A stretch of 32,520 nucleotides of DNA from Chara braunii (Eukaryota > Streptophyta > Charophyceae > Charales > Characeae): assembly GCA_003427395.1 (NCBI GenBank), contig BFEA01000307.1, forward strand, positions 898,169 to 930,688. The letters are read 5' to 3'. Of the stretch, positions 1 through 12,216 are shown one piece after another (the stretch's first letter is position 1; every line of letters begins with the position of its first letter). The translations under genes and the position numbers were made by a program. The notes under the pieces are model-generated. The model had not been told where the DNA came from. It saw only the letters and a program-made list of their open reading frames with translations, and did no database searches.

Positions 1-25
1 AAAAAAAAAAAAAAAAAAAAAAAAA
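1..25 (+). repeat. Poly(A) run at the window edge
   Basis: Twenty-five uninterrupted A residues open the window. Such a run is what the 3' tail of a retroposed element (LINE, SINE or processed copy) would look like if its body lay to the left, outside the window. The 140-175 bases that follow show no coding frame and no clear similarity to the LINEs here. It could also be a simple A-rich microsatellite. Confidence 0.5.
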
Positions 26-199
26 GAAGGTAGAAAGCACACTTGAACGATATCCATGGTGATCTTGGTTCAGTGAATGTCGTCGGCTTTGAAGATCCAA
101 GTGTGAGTGGTGGGAAACCCGTCTAGGCCATTCAGGCTTCGTCAACAGATCTGTTTAGATTTAGGTTAAGGTTGGCTAAATTGAGTTTCCTGTTGGGAC

Positions 200-354
200 G
201 TTGGACCCAGTTTCCAGCCAAGCCGAAGCTGGGTAATGGCCCCAGTAAACGCCGGGTAGAATTGTGAGGTCCCCGGCCTCGAGTGAAATTTCGTAATAAA
301 TTGTGTTTTCCTATAATAATAATAATAATAATAATAAAAATAAATTAAAAAAAA
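200..354 (+). mobile_element. 5'-truncated LINE 3' end with AAT-rich tail
   Basis: This is the extreme 3' UTR of a plus-strand LINE of the same family as the large copies here. The block around 255-300 (GGGTAGAATTGTGAGG, then TAATAAATTGT) matches the 3' ends of LINE B (near 7675-7720) and LINE C (near 15030-15060) read on the minus strand. AAGCTGGGTAATGG at 226-239 recurs in the 3' end of LINE A near 30364. It ends in (AAT)n and A-rich sequence at 313-354, the expected LINE tail. Upstream sequence down to base 26 is unassigned. It appears to sit inside the minus-strand LINE fragment at 358-575, so it is probably the younger of the two. Confidence 0.7.
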
Positions 355-357
355 CTC

Positions 358-575
358 TTTCTTGATCTTCTCAGGATCACAGTCTAGTTCCTGTGTCCAT
401 CTGGTTGTAGCAACTTCCAGGGGAGAACGAGATGGTTTCAAGGCAAGATATCCTTGTGACATCATGTCAAAGATAAAGGGGGGGTCATCACCCCCCTGTC
501 CCATACCCTTCCATCTCCACAACTTCGGGTTTAGTCTAAGCATAGAAAAGATCGCCTTAAAAAAACAGTGGGTCC
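358..575 (-). pseudogene. LINE ORF2 fragment, connector before zf-RVT
   Basis: Read on the minus strand, this encodes a piece of LINE ORF2 lying between the reverse transcriptase and the C-terminal zinc domain. Residues such as LRLNPKLWRWKGM and LEVATTRWTQELDCD match the same stretch of LINE C (16740-16950, LRLDKKMWGWKAM and LEVATTR, then a stop, then IQVLDC). The frame runs into the AAT-rich tail of the neighbouring LINE 3' end, so it was cut by that insertion. The zinc domain expected next is not found to the left. The right boundary near 575 is approximate. Confidence 0.65.
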
Positions 576-680
576 CCAGTTTAAAAAAAAGGGGAAAAAA
601 CAACCAGGGGGCCAAGTGCCTCGCTCCATTGTACAACACTCTACATGCATTTATTCTTTCTGGACGGATACATTCAAAAT

Positions 681-699
681 GTTGGAGTCGGAATTGAGG
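681..699 (+). repeat. Left target-site duplication of LINE A
   Basis: The 19 bases GTTGGAGTCGGAATTGAGG precede the LINE A 5' end and reappear as GTTGGAGTAGGCATTGGGG at 30474-30492, directly after the poly(A) that ends LINE A. Sixteen of 19 positions agree. Length and placement fit target-primed reverse transcription. Three mismatches suggest an old insertion. Confidence 0.7.
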
Positions 700-1038
700 A
701 AGGGGAACCGACCGTAGCGCTTCGGCGAGCACGTTAGTGTTTCAGACCAAGCGTTAAGTCATCGGTAACGACGGCTTCTAGACCAGCCATGTTCGGCGCC
801 AGCACGATATAAACATGGTAGAGATGACCCTTCCCCGCCCCGCCTTGTCGGAGAGTCTCCATATCCATCCCATGGGCTGGCTATGAGGATGGAGTCATAG
901 TGGGCAGCCTGTCGTTCCCCTAACTTTTTCTTTTCTGTTTCTCCTTCGAAGCGCGCTAGCTCTGTAGTGTTTTTTTCCCTTCTCCCATTCTATTGAATAG
1001 TTTCTCGATTAGTTAGGTAATTGAATGGTTCTAAGGTT
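700..1038 (+). other. LINE A 5' UTR
   Basis: This 339-bp stretch between the left target duplication and the first ORF1 ATG has no open frame of note. It should contain the internal promoter expected of an L1-type element, but I see no recognisable motif. A GC-rich start (GTAGCGCTTCGGCGAGC near 713) loosely resembles the 5' ends of LINE B and LINE C. The second half is pyrimidine-rich. Confidence 0.6.
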
Positions 1039-3227
1039 ATGGTGGATGTAGGTATGAATGAGGGTGAACCGCTTCGAGAGACTCGATCCTCTCCGCCAAA
1101 CCCTAGCATCGATAGAGAAGATGATGAGAGGCTGAGGGAATTGGTGTGTTTATGCTATGTGGAGGGTCATATGCCATCAAACATTGACCCGGGAGAAATG
1201 GTAGTGCATGGTCGCGAAGTACGATTTAAAGTCAACGCATCGCTGGATCGCATCAAGATAGCGTGGCTGAAGGAACATATTGTTACTATGATTTTCCGGG
1301 AAGGTGCAAGGTTTCTACCGAAAAAGGTGAAGGATGACATAGTAAGAGCCTTTGAAGACGCTAAGGTACAAGATGGCAGCTTCGAGGCAAGCAGCTTCAG
1401 CAGTGGCAGAGTGAAAGTGGAAAGTCCCAACACTGTCTCCTACGTGGCGAGATCTCGAGCCATCGCCTCGTGGATGGTTACTAAACGACGAGATGAAATC
1501 ACGATTGGACCGACCACATACAAGCTGGAATTCAAACCATGGCTATCCAAAGCCCAATTGAGGGAGCAACGACGCAAAGAAGATGAACTCTCCTTCTGGG
1601 TGGTAGTTGTCCAAGTGCCACTTTACTCCTCCGTTTATCTGGAGACTCAAATCACCAAGGTGATAGGGCGGATAGTCCTAACTCACCCTACTGAACCAGA
1701 TCGGCTCAAGCCTTCCTTGGTAAACATCAAGTTTGATCTCAACCCAGCTGCTCGTCCCAACGTGAAGGACAATATATGGGTCGAGAAAGTGGAAGGAGAC
1801 AACCTCGAAGTGAAATTGGCATCCTCGGAAACCCTGAGATGTCATCGTTGTCGCGCCTTCTTCCACACCGACTCAAACTGCGGAAGAAACCCAAGACAAC
1901 AGCAACAACAAACAAGAAGTCAGCAGCCTCAAGGAAGTGGCCAACAATCGTCCATCGCTCAAGGCTACATTGGTCCTATGGGTCCTCTGGGAGTATCTCT
2001 TTCGATGGCAACTCTACATCTTGTCCCTCCTCGGGCTCAAGGAGGCGGTCAACCATTCAATACTGCTCAGCTCAATCCAGTTTTCTCACCTTCGATTCAA
2101 GGATTCAATGGAGTCCAATCGCAATTGTCGTTCCCATTCCAACAGAGTCATCCAACGCCTTTGTGCCATGGGCATCCCAACAAGGGTTTCAGCAAGGTGG
2201 TATTCCTCTCAATTACGGCATGCCTTACTAACATTCTCAACAAGGTTCGCTTGGTGTAGTCCCTAGATCAGGCAGCCCCCCACCTCCAATGCGTTTGGGG
2301 GGGGGAGCTGCTTCCTCGGTTGCAGGTGGAGGCAATGGGTTGGGCATAGCCATTGGAACTGAAGGAATTCGTTTCGGCGGCACAGGAGGGGGAAGTGGCC
2401 TTCAAACTCCAATATCAGAGCAAGGGAGGCTGGGAGCCTTGGCCATTCCGAAAGCAAGATTTGACACTCCTGGTAAGCAACGCCGCCTTGACTTAAAAAG
2501 AAGCTTTGTAGCAAGCGACCTGAGGAGTGAAGCCTCTGCGTCGTCAATTCCGAGATCACATAACTCTCAAGGTCGGATCAAAGATGTAGGCACACCGCGC
2601 AGTTCGTCGATTAAACAACGAGCTCCGGCCTCGTTGGGTCGAGGTTAAATTCATCAAGTCAAGAATAGAATCCTTCGTTTGTTTTGTACGCTTGCTCGAA
2701 ATACCCTATGGGTATTGGCCTGCACATCTGCAAATGACTCCCCTCAGCTGGTAAGTATTTCTGGCCCTTAACAACCAATGTCATCTGCCACCGCCACCTT
2801 GGTCAGAACTGCGATCCAAGATCGGTTTCTATTTCAAATTATCCCCAACATGACTATGCCACATATCATCGTAGAAAGCCCAGATGGGCGAGGCAAACAC
2901 ATTAATTTTTTTGTCCCTATCATGGATGTACGACTTGTCGCAGGTCAACTCGAAAAACTGGAATCAAGGGGTATCCGTCTTCTCCCTCTCCCTTGGCTTG
3001 GAGAATCCAGGAAGAGTGAATTAAGATTAGGATGCCCCCTCTCTAGACTGTTGAAAGCTTGGCAGTGTCGACAGTCGTTCGTTGAGAGAAAAAAAAAAAC
3101 TTTTATCTCCATATTTTCGCTCGATGCTCGCCAAGTCGTGGTTGTCAAACCCGAGCCAATCCGGCTCACAAGGCAACCCCTTGATCCAAAATGGGGCAGG
3201 TGGAACAGTAGCACATGGTTAAGTTAA
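1039..3227 (+). pseudogene. LINE A ORF1 (nucleic-acid-binding protein), broken
   Basis: ORF1 of an L1-type LINE, expected to bind element RNA and form the RNP. The ATG at 1039 is preferred because the frame is open upstream only through a TTG at 1021. In order: a charged N-terminus; a conserved region with WLKEHIVTMIFREGARFLP and KVKDDIVRAFED that LINEs B and C share; a CCHC knuckle (Cys codons at 1840 and 1849, His at 1864, Cys at 1879, spacing C-x2-C-x4-H-x4-C); a Gln/Gly-rich linker; and a C-terminal block (2778-3010) also seen in B and C. Breaks: a frameshift between about 2200 and 2290, and stops at 2646-2648 and 2769-2771. Its end overlaps the ORF2 ATG at 3215. The N-terminal region resembles the DUF4283-type domain of plant LINE ORF1 proteins; that naming is from memory of the family. 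Confidence 0.8.
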
Positions 3228-6200
3228 ACATTGGGTCGTGGAATGTACGAGGTCTGGGGATAATGCAAGACACTTTAAGAGAGACAGGCTCAAAACTTGG
3301 ATTTTCAATAATAACATTCCATTTATCTGCCTACAAGAAACTAAATTATATGAAGAAAATATTTTATCGCTCACTAATTGGTGGGATGGTCCACAACTAT
3401 GGGCGTTAGCAGTTGGATTGAAAGGAGGCATGTCGATTCTAATTCACAGAAGAGCAAAAATTAATCTAATTGACTTCTACACTGATTTGTGGGAAAGATC
3501 GGCATGGGTCAAATGTTTCTTTGATAACGCTTACTGGGTTATTATTTTTATTTACGCTCCTATTGATAGGAAATCCTCAACTCAATTCTTTTAAAAATTA
3601 TTATTGATTGTACTGGAAGCAGACAAATTCGTGTTTGCAGGTGACTGTAACACAACGTTGGATGATTCCACCTCACGGTCAATCAATGATAAACTCGACT
3701 TATTAACCATAATGGAAGCATTTGACCTTATTGATCCATATCGAATATCCCACCCGAACCTTCCAGGTTATACGTGGTTCTTCCACTATAGAGAAAACAC
3801 AGGTATCACTAACAGGAGGCTTGATTTATTTCTCACCTCGTCAACCCTATTGGAATCAATAGGTAAGATATGTGTATCGTTTGACTCATTATCAGACCAC
3901 AAACCTATTGTGATTACCCTTCTTACATCGGAATTGACAAGAGGAAAATGGTTATTGAGGTTCAATACCATTAACCTGAAGGAACCCGGGTTGGTTGCTT
4001 GGATGAAACAGTTCTGGCAAGATTGGAGTAATGTCCAACAGGACCACCCTTCAGTTGTTGAATGGTGGAACTCTGACTCTCGCCTATTCTCTAACTTGCC
4101 AAATGTTTTCTCTTAATTACTGGCATTTAACAAAGGCTGAAAAGTCGAAGCAATTAAAAGTTGAATAGCATTTGCAGAATCCCGTATGATGGAACACGTG
4201 GTCTCGGAGAAGGTTTGAGGCAAAGAAAGAACCAGGCCACTAGTGGAGCAGGAAGAGCTAGAAATCGAAGGATAAGAAGTCTGGATTGGGCGTCTCCATG
4301 TTAAAGGCATAGTAGTTCATGATAGGATGACAAACGAATCATTTCACAAACTTCTTCCACGGCGTTCAGTGATCCCAATGAAAAAGCTTAACCATCCATT
4401 TGATGATTTAGCGTCGATGGTCAAAGATCTAAAACAACTTTGTGATTATGCTGCCTTATATTATAGGGACATCCTCACATCTCGCCTCCAAGGGGCCAAT
4501 GTAAGGGCCGAACTGCATAGGACCACAAATCATTGGCATGACATGACAGTTAAGCTCTCGGTGGGTGGGAAATTAGATCTTGATCGTCCTATCACCCTGC
4601 TAGAAACCCACGAAGCCCTAAAAACAATGGTGTGCAGTAAAGCCTCCGGCGACGATGGGCTACCAGTGGAATTGTACCTAGTGATTTTGGATGAGGTTGG
4701 AGACAGACTCGTCAAAATTTATAATGAAATATTCGTAGGAGGGAAACTAGCCGCCAACATGTCGAGAGGTATAATTTTCATTTTGTTCAAAAAGGGAGAT
4801 AGATATGAAATTCGAAATTGGAGGTCTATTTTAGTTTTGAATGTATCATAAACAATCCTCGCTAAAGTCCCCGCGAGGCGCCTGGGTTGTTATTTACCCC
4901 ATCTGGTCAAATCGGACCAAGCAACCTTTATTAAAATACGATCCATATTTGACAATATTATGACGACCATAGAGATGCTGGAAGTCATTAACGACAACCA
5001 AACGAATATGGCAGTCCTCTTATTAGACTTGGAGAAAGCATATGACCTTGTCAACTGGTCATATGTCTTATCCTCCCTGGATTGGATGGGATTTGGAAAA
5101 AAAATTATGTTCTGGGTCACTACCTTATATACCCTCTCCACGACTGTTCTGTTGATTAATGGTTGCTTATCTGAAGAATTCCCTTTGTCTAGATCTCTCC
5201 GTCAGGTCTGTCCCTTGGCTCCGCTCCTGTTTGCTTTCCAGATGGAAGGTGTCGTTAACAACGTTAGAGCTCATACTCAAATCATAGGTCTCCAAGTCGG
5301 GCTGACCCTATATAAGGTTAAGGCCTTGGCCGATGACTTATTCGCAGTAGTCCACAACATGCAACCCTCACTAGGTGCCCTTAAAGAATGCCTCAATGAG
5401 TATGCATCTCTCTCCGAAGCAGCAAGAAATTGGCATAAATTTGTCTACATTCTTCCGACTCAATTCTCTCTCGTTGTTGGATGGGGAATGAAAAGGTTTC
5501 GGGAGGAAGAGAGTGAACGATTCCTTGGAGTTCAGATCGCCTTATCCAACTGCATGGCAATGCGGGATACGTTGCTCATGCAAAAAGTTACCATGAGACT
5601 AACCTCGTGGGGAAAGGTGTTGCACATGTCGATATATGGTAGAGCTATGGTAATCAACGGTGTCTTATTCGCATTATTATGGTTTGTCGACAGAGTTCGT
5701 GGGTTCAAGTTAGGCTCGCAGCTGTGTGTGGTAACGAAACGAAGGGCTGCCAAATTTATTTGGAAACCCTTCGCTGAAGAAGGAGATTCGTTCCTTTCGA
5801 AGGTGGCCTCAGAAATGTTATGCCAACCCCGCAGCGAAAGGGGTCTTTCCATTCCAGACCCCTAACGACAAAATTTCGCAATGTTGTGTCTTTGGATCAT
5901 TCGAGCTTAGTCTGCTCCACCCCTCACCCCACTGGGTATTTTTAGTCGAACAGATCCTATCACGAGAATGAAACCTCTCTCGTCTAACAGATGTCTGAAC
6001 GTGCCTACTACTGTATTCATATCAGCGAAGATATATAAAGTCTCCCTCCTGGGCACCGATAATTAGTGCTTGGAAAAAAGATCCGTCCAAATATCTGGAA
6101 AGAACCTTCCTCAAAAGCAGAGGTGCTTGTCCAGCTTCTATTCGAGAATCCGCATATTAGAGATATGTCAGGCAACTGGTTTAAAGCAAACTCAGCCCCT

Positions 6201-7450
6201 TCTAGTTTCGGTCGTGCTTGGATTGAACAAGACGTGCTGAGAATACAGGATATTTGGGATTTCACGTTGGGCAGTTGGAAAACTGAAGCTACTTTTAGAG
6301 ATCAGTTGGGTCAGCTATGGCATATAGAGGATCGGAGGAAGACTCTGATTAACACAATCCCACCTAGGTGGAAAGATATGCTTGCACCAGGAGTCGATGC
6401 TTCGGGAACATGGTTTTCGACAGAGCACTCTAACCTCGTCTTGGTATGGAAACTCCGCTCAATTGTCACAAATGACAATAGAGACTTTGAGTGTTGGAGG
6501 GTGCACAAGGACTTTCTACAACTAGAGGAAGGAAACAACCGACCCCCACTGGGCTCGCAATTGTGTCAGATAAGAGTATTAGAATTTGAGGTTCTGATGA
6601 CTCTTCTCGATGTCAACTACATGCAAACAGGACCCCGGTCCTCAACTTAAGACTTGACCCCGCCCTATGGGAATGGTCGATCACTGGCAGAAGAGGAACA
6701 AATGCCTCGTTGGCTGAGTACTCCACCAAGATTGGGTACTCTGTGCTCACGCCCCTGAAAATTTCATAAGTGGTTGCACGAGCTAGATGGGCCCAACTTA
6801 TTGACCTACCCACACATGAAATAGACAAACCTCTTTGTGCATGTTGGTCCCAATTGAAGATGATCGTTAATCAAAGATATGCCTCCCTGTTGTGGTTGGT
6901 TTCTTTAGTATTCAGTCCCTCAACAGTACGGCTAGCCGAACGTGGTATGGCACTGGATCTCACTTGTCCCTGATGCAGTTGGGCGTTTGAATCAACAGTT
7001 CACCTTTGGTGGGGTTGTCCGGCCTCGGCTCGGATTTGGAAACGGTGGATAAAACACTGGACCCATATTTATGGGTCAGCATTTACATAGACCACGGAAT
7101 AGGCTCTCTTGGGAGGCGTCCCAATTGGGGTACAAAAATCCAAAGGATGGGGCTATATAGCCCAATCAACCCGAGTTGTTTGCTTCAACGTCATCTGGCA
7201 AGGGCAAAACCAGCGAACCTTTCAAGGAACATATTACACCAATCGTCAGATTAAAAGGGTAGTCAAATCTCAAATACGCCAGGCTATCCAGGCAGATTGG
7301 CGCGGAATTTGGCGGTGCAAAGTGGCCATGATGCAAAACTCTTGATCAGGCATCAAATGGTTTAAAGATACCAGGGCCCTGGGAAATCGTCTCTGCAAGG
7401 TGATAGACAGCACGCAACTGTGCTTGGGTTCTTGGTTGTTCCAAGACTGA
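3215..7450 (+). pseudogene. LINE A ORF2 (endonuclease, RT, zf-RVT), broken
   Basis: ORF2 supplies target nicking and reverse transcription. The ATG at 3215 opens the endonuclease with SWNVRGLG. After a frameshift near 3260-3290 come CLQETKL, FAGDCNTTLD (the GDxN motif) and SDHKPI (the catalytic SDH), so the apurinic-type endonuclease spans about 3215-3960. The RT follows: GDDGLPVELY near 4650, QATFIKIRSIFDNI (4918-4959), LLLDLEKAYD (5020-5050), RQVCPLAPLLF (5200-5235) and active site LADD (5326-5337). A connector (6066-6640) leads to zf-RVT, with Cys at 6965 and 6974, His at 7001 and Cys at 7016, and a TGA at 6971 inside the first Cys pair. Other stops include 3592-3594, 4849-4851 and 5863-5865, with a frame change near 5870-6066. 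Length is about 4.24 kb against 4.16 kb in B and C. Confidence 0.85.
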
Positions 7451-7658
7451 GCCTCATGTCTCATGTGGTTGCTTAGATTGGGTGTGGTTTTCTATTATTG
7501 AGCTGGTCGTTCTCGGCTTGGTATGGCATTGTGGCCGTAAGGGTGGTTTTGCTTTGTGCATATAGTTCCTTTGTTTTCCTTGTTCCATTGCTTTTGTAAT
7601 TAGGTTCTCTCACTTTTTTTTCCTTTTTATTTTTTTTATTATTATTATTTTTTTTTAA

Positions 7659-8056
7659 TCCAAACAATTTATTACAAAAAGTCGAATTGAGGTCGGAGTC
7701 CTCACAATTCAACCCGGAGTTATCCTGGCAGCCTCAGCCAGTTTAGCTTACGAGCAATTGCTCACTAAACATAACACTTCATATGAGATTCAAAGGATAA
7801 TCTATGAACAAAGGTGACCACATCTAGGCCGTTGTCCTTAAACCTCGCCTCCACACAACAAAAGTAAGTCTCAGGCCTAAAAAGTCTAACAAACCTTAAA
7901 AATTCCTACCTAACTAACCTGCTACTAACTAAGACCGTCTAAAGCGACAGGTGGACCATGGTGGACCACAGATATCATGTCGTACTCCCTCCTCCGAGCT
8001 CCCTCTACCATCCTATTTGGATCAACAGAACCGAGTATCAGGTTTGTAGTCTCTGC
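7659..8056 (-). other. LINE B 3' UTR
   Basis: This non-coding stretch follows the LINE B ORF2 stop. The last 60 bases before the tail match the LINE C 3' end, including the run read as CTCACAATTCAACCC on the plus strand. The conserved end is probably what the element's own RT recognises; that role is inferred. No separate gene is seen here. Confidence 0.7.
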
Positions 8057-11000
8057 TCATTCCCAAAACCGCTTGTCGAAAATCAATTTCCCATCCTCGA
8101 ATTTCGCCAGTTTCCCACCTAGTGCCCAAGTTTCTCCAAACTAGGTTCCTTGGCCTTTCCTTCTCCAGTCCACCTGGATGATTCTTCTCAATGAGGATTT
8201 GAGCAAGGCTCTGATTTCCTTGTTTGCCATTTCCCTGTCCTCAAAAATCCGTAGGTTTCTTTCTTTCCTTATAACACTACAGCCCACCGCTCTGGCTGCT
8301 TGGGCCACATAGCCCCAACCTTTTTTAAGATCCATGTGTTCCGGGATTCCCCCCAGGAGTACCCAATCTTTGTCCCATACCAAGTTTCCTCCTACCGAGC
8401 GAGCCCGAAAGGACTGCCACCAATCCCATATTCTCTTTGATGCAGGGCAGTCGTACCACAAATGAATGGTCGACTCATAGGCCCAACTACACCGTTTGCA
8501 AGTCAATTTCACCTTCATGCCTCTTTGAAATAGGTTTACAGCCGATGGAGTGGCCAATAGAGATAACAACCAAAGATTTGCTAACAGTCTGGGATATGGA
8601 GCAATCTTCAATTGACTCCAGTTGCGGAGCAGCTTCCTTTCTATCTGCTCAGGATTACTGTCTAGAACATGCTTCCACCTACCGACTGCAACTGACCTGG
8701 TGTACGAGAAGGTGTCTGGGCCAAATACCCTTGTTCAACTGTATAACATATCAGTGGTTTGTCCTGCCTGCCTACTCCATCCCCTCTCAACCCCACATTT
8801 TTGGGTCCAGTTTGAGGTCAGAGATTGCAGACCCTCCAACAAAGAGGTTACACTTCCAGTTTCTATCCTCGTTGCATTCTTCCCAGACTCGTATTTGAGT
8901 CAGTTCGACTGTTAGAGGTGGACGAGAAGAGCCCTTCTGTTGTACTAAAATAGATGAATTGAGACTGCTACCTTTCCAACACTGAAAGGTCATTTTGCCA
9001 AGAGTGTCATTGTTCACAAGTTTCCAGAGACTCTGAGTTGGGGCGGCCTCCAAAGACCGACTAATGTACCTGGTGCCTGGGGAGTCAATACCCTTCGGAC
9101 TGAGAATGTACTTCCACTGATCTGAATTGCTTCTATGAGTTCGCTTAATCTTTCCTCAACATACCAAACTGAGCCGAGAGTTTCCCTTAGCGTCGTGGGG
9201 GAAGACCATTGGTTCTCCCACTTGTTCCACAAATCACCAATTCTCAAAGTACCCCTTTCTATCCACTTTCTGTCAAAGCTCTGTCGAGAATAATCAGCAG
9301 CAAACCATCTGCCGTCAGAGCGACGAATATGTGGATTCTCAAATAATGGTTGTAACAGAACCTCTGTTTTCGTAGTGGCTGACCAGAATTCAGACTTGAT
9401 ATTTTTGTTCAAAAAGGATGGAATAAGCAAGCATGTCCAAATTTCCGATGGTCTGGACAGATTCCATTCCAGTGACAAGATAGTTTCAGCCACTGTAATT
9501 CAGCGTGCCTCTTTCGTAGTACTTATTGCCCTGACAATCCACCGAACTAACATTGCTATGCTCTTTCGTTGTGGGTCAATTAAGTTCATTTCCCCTTCAT
9601 CTTTAGAGCAACATAAAAGTTTTCAAGCTACTTTCGACAAAAACAAATTGTCACCACTGGCAAATGGCTTCCATGTGAATTTGGCAGCCCGTCGCCGGAT
9701 CAAGGAGCATAGATTTTTTCCCAAAGGGCGGATTGCGGCAACGAACCATAGTAGGGCGAACAAAGCCTCATTTACTACCACAACACGCCCGTAGAGGGAA
9801 AGATGAGGAACTTTGCCCCAGGTGGAGACTCTTTGAAGCGTACGTTGAAGGAGAATGCCTTCTTGGTCTATTGCATAAGAAAGCAAAGATATTTGGACTA
9901 CTAAAAAGTGTTCTGAGTTGCCAGTAATTGTTCTTTTCATTCCCCAATTCACCACAGGTGAAAGGGGGGCAGGGAGGAAGAACACGGATTTAGCACAATT
10001 AACCGAGGCTTCCGATAATTCTGAATATTCGTCGAGATAGAGTTTTAATGCAGACATTGAGCTTACCGAATTTTCATTAATAGCGAATAAGTCATCGGCT
10101 AAAGCCTTGACTTTGCATTGTTCGGAGTCTGTCTTAAGGCCCATGATCTGGGGATGTGATCTGATATTACATAAGAGATTCTTCGTTTGTAGCATGAATA
10201 AAAGAGCGGCTAAGGAGCACCCCTGCCGTAGAGATCTAGTCAGTGGAAAAAACTTTGATCAATTGCCATTAACCATCACCGCAAGAGTGGAGAGGGAGTA
10301 AAGGGTCACTACCCAATTACACAGATTCTCATTGAAACCCACGTGTCGTTGGGTGGTGAGAACATATGTCCAATTAACTCGGTCATAAGCTTTTTCTAAG
10401 TCGAGCATTAGCATCGAGGTATTGACTTTCGTTCTTTCCACAACCTCCAAGGCTTCTACTGCTGTGGCGATATTATCAAAGATAGATCGCCCTTGCACGA
10501 AGGTTGCTTGGTCCTGTTTAATCAGAGATGGAAGGTATCGACCCAGGCGGCGCGCAAGTATTTTCGCTAATAATTTATACGATACGTTCAAAACTAAGAT
10601 TTGACACCAGTTTCGAATCTCATAGCGGTTGCCTTTTTTGTAAAGTAGGGAAATAACCTCATTCCTCATGCCTTTTGATAGCTTTTTACCCACCAAGACT
10701 TGGTTAGAAATCTCAACTAGTTCCCTCTTGATGTCTTCCTATATGATCATGTAGAGCTCCACTGAGAGCCCATCGTCACCGGGGCCTTTGCCGTGGGCCA
10801 TCGAATGTAATGCTTCCCAGGCTTCCTCCTCTGTAATCGGGCGGTTCATGTCTAATCTTCCTTGAATAGAAATTATTGTTGTAAATGCACACCAGTGGTT
10901 TGATCCCTCCGAGAGGTCCTCGGTTATGTCCTCATTTGGACGCCTAGTGGTTAAGATATCTTGGTAGTACATATCATCATATTGACAGAGTTGGTCTTGG

Positions 11001-12216
11001 TCGTGTGCAACAGGGAGTTTCAAATCAAAGGGGGGGGATAGCGAGCTTATCGATTAGGTCATTCGTTTGGGCGTGAACGTTTGAAACGTATCTCTGATCA
11101 TGCGGTCATAGACCGCGATCCCTTTGATTTTCAATCGCTCTGCCTAGACTTCCGACTGTTCTTGCTGATAGGCATCCCAATCTGCCATGTATTTTACCCT
11201 GATAGGGCTCCACACAAGGTTAAAAATAGGGTGCAAGTTCATTCTAGATTCGACATATTCCACTTTTTTATCAGGGAGGTTTCTCGTTTGTGTCTTTCAA
11301 CCGCCAAAATGTGGAAAAATATACTCAGATGTTTCGAAAATATCACTGATTCAGCATCCCACCAATCGGCAGCTGAGCCAAAGGAGTCCCGATTCTTTTT
11401 TCGGTCCTCCCAAAATTTGTGCATCCAGTCGTTAATCCTTGGGTTTTAAAGAATCTTTGTGTTTACCCTGAAATACCCGGGGCCCCTTTCTATTTTAATG
11501 ACATTGAAAGAGGACAGGACCGGTTTGTGGTCCGAAAGCGTACTACACTGGTCAGATATATCAATCGTTGCATTCCATACTGAAGGTGATAGGAGATAGA
11601 AATCAAGTCTTCTACTCACAGTGCCTTTTCTCTCCCGAATATTCAAGGTTCAAGTAAAAATCCCGGATTACCGAGATTCATTAAGCTGTATGGTTCAGAC
11701 AAATCTAGATCAGACATCAAATCAGTTAGCTCATTAACGTCTTTACTGCCTTTAGTTACCTCATTCTTATCCAAGGAGGTGTTCTAATTACCTGTGATAA
11801 TTAAGTTTTCACAATTAGTGATAAATAGTGTGAGGTCATTGAAAACGAATTCTCGTTCTTTGCTATTAGTGGGAGCATAAATCGAAATAATCACTCATTC
11901 CTGATTTCCCATCCACTCTTAACCGAAGACCAGCGGCCCCACAAATTTGCACAAAAATCCACAATCTCATATTCAAGGATACGATGGATTAAAATGGAAA
12001 CCCCACCCTTCGAACCACGGGCAGGAGACCAAATTTGTGGTCCATCCCACCACGTTCCTAACTCAAGAATCTTTGATTCTGAAAGCTTTGTCTCCTGGAG
12101 ACATATGATATCGATTTTTTGTCATGGATCCAACTTTTTAAGCGGCCTCGTTTGTCCCTGCCATCCGAATCCTCTAACCCACAGATATTCCACGTGGTTA
12201 ACTTAAGTCTGCCCAT
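8057..12216 (-). pseudogene. LINE B ORF2 (endonuclease, RT, zf-RVT), broken
   Basis: On the minus strand the ATG at 12216 begins with LTTWNICG, the endonuclease start. The endonuclease is badly eroded (12206-11450) but keeps LSDHKPV near 11535. The RT shows GPGDDGLSVELY (about 10770), QDQATFVQGRSIFDNI (10520-10473), MLDLEKAYDRVNW (about 10400) and LADD at 10102-10091. The RQGCP motif region near 10230 sits in a frame break. A connector with PLFENPHIRRSDGRWF (about 9330) precedes zf-RVT, whose CKRC and HLWYDC residues (8505-8440) are intact. A TAG at 8143-8141 comes before the true C-terminus: GGKLAKFEDGKL and FWE, then a stop at 8059-8057, matching LINE C. Total length of about 1,387 codons equals LINE C after its insert is removed. 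Confidence 0.83.
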
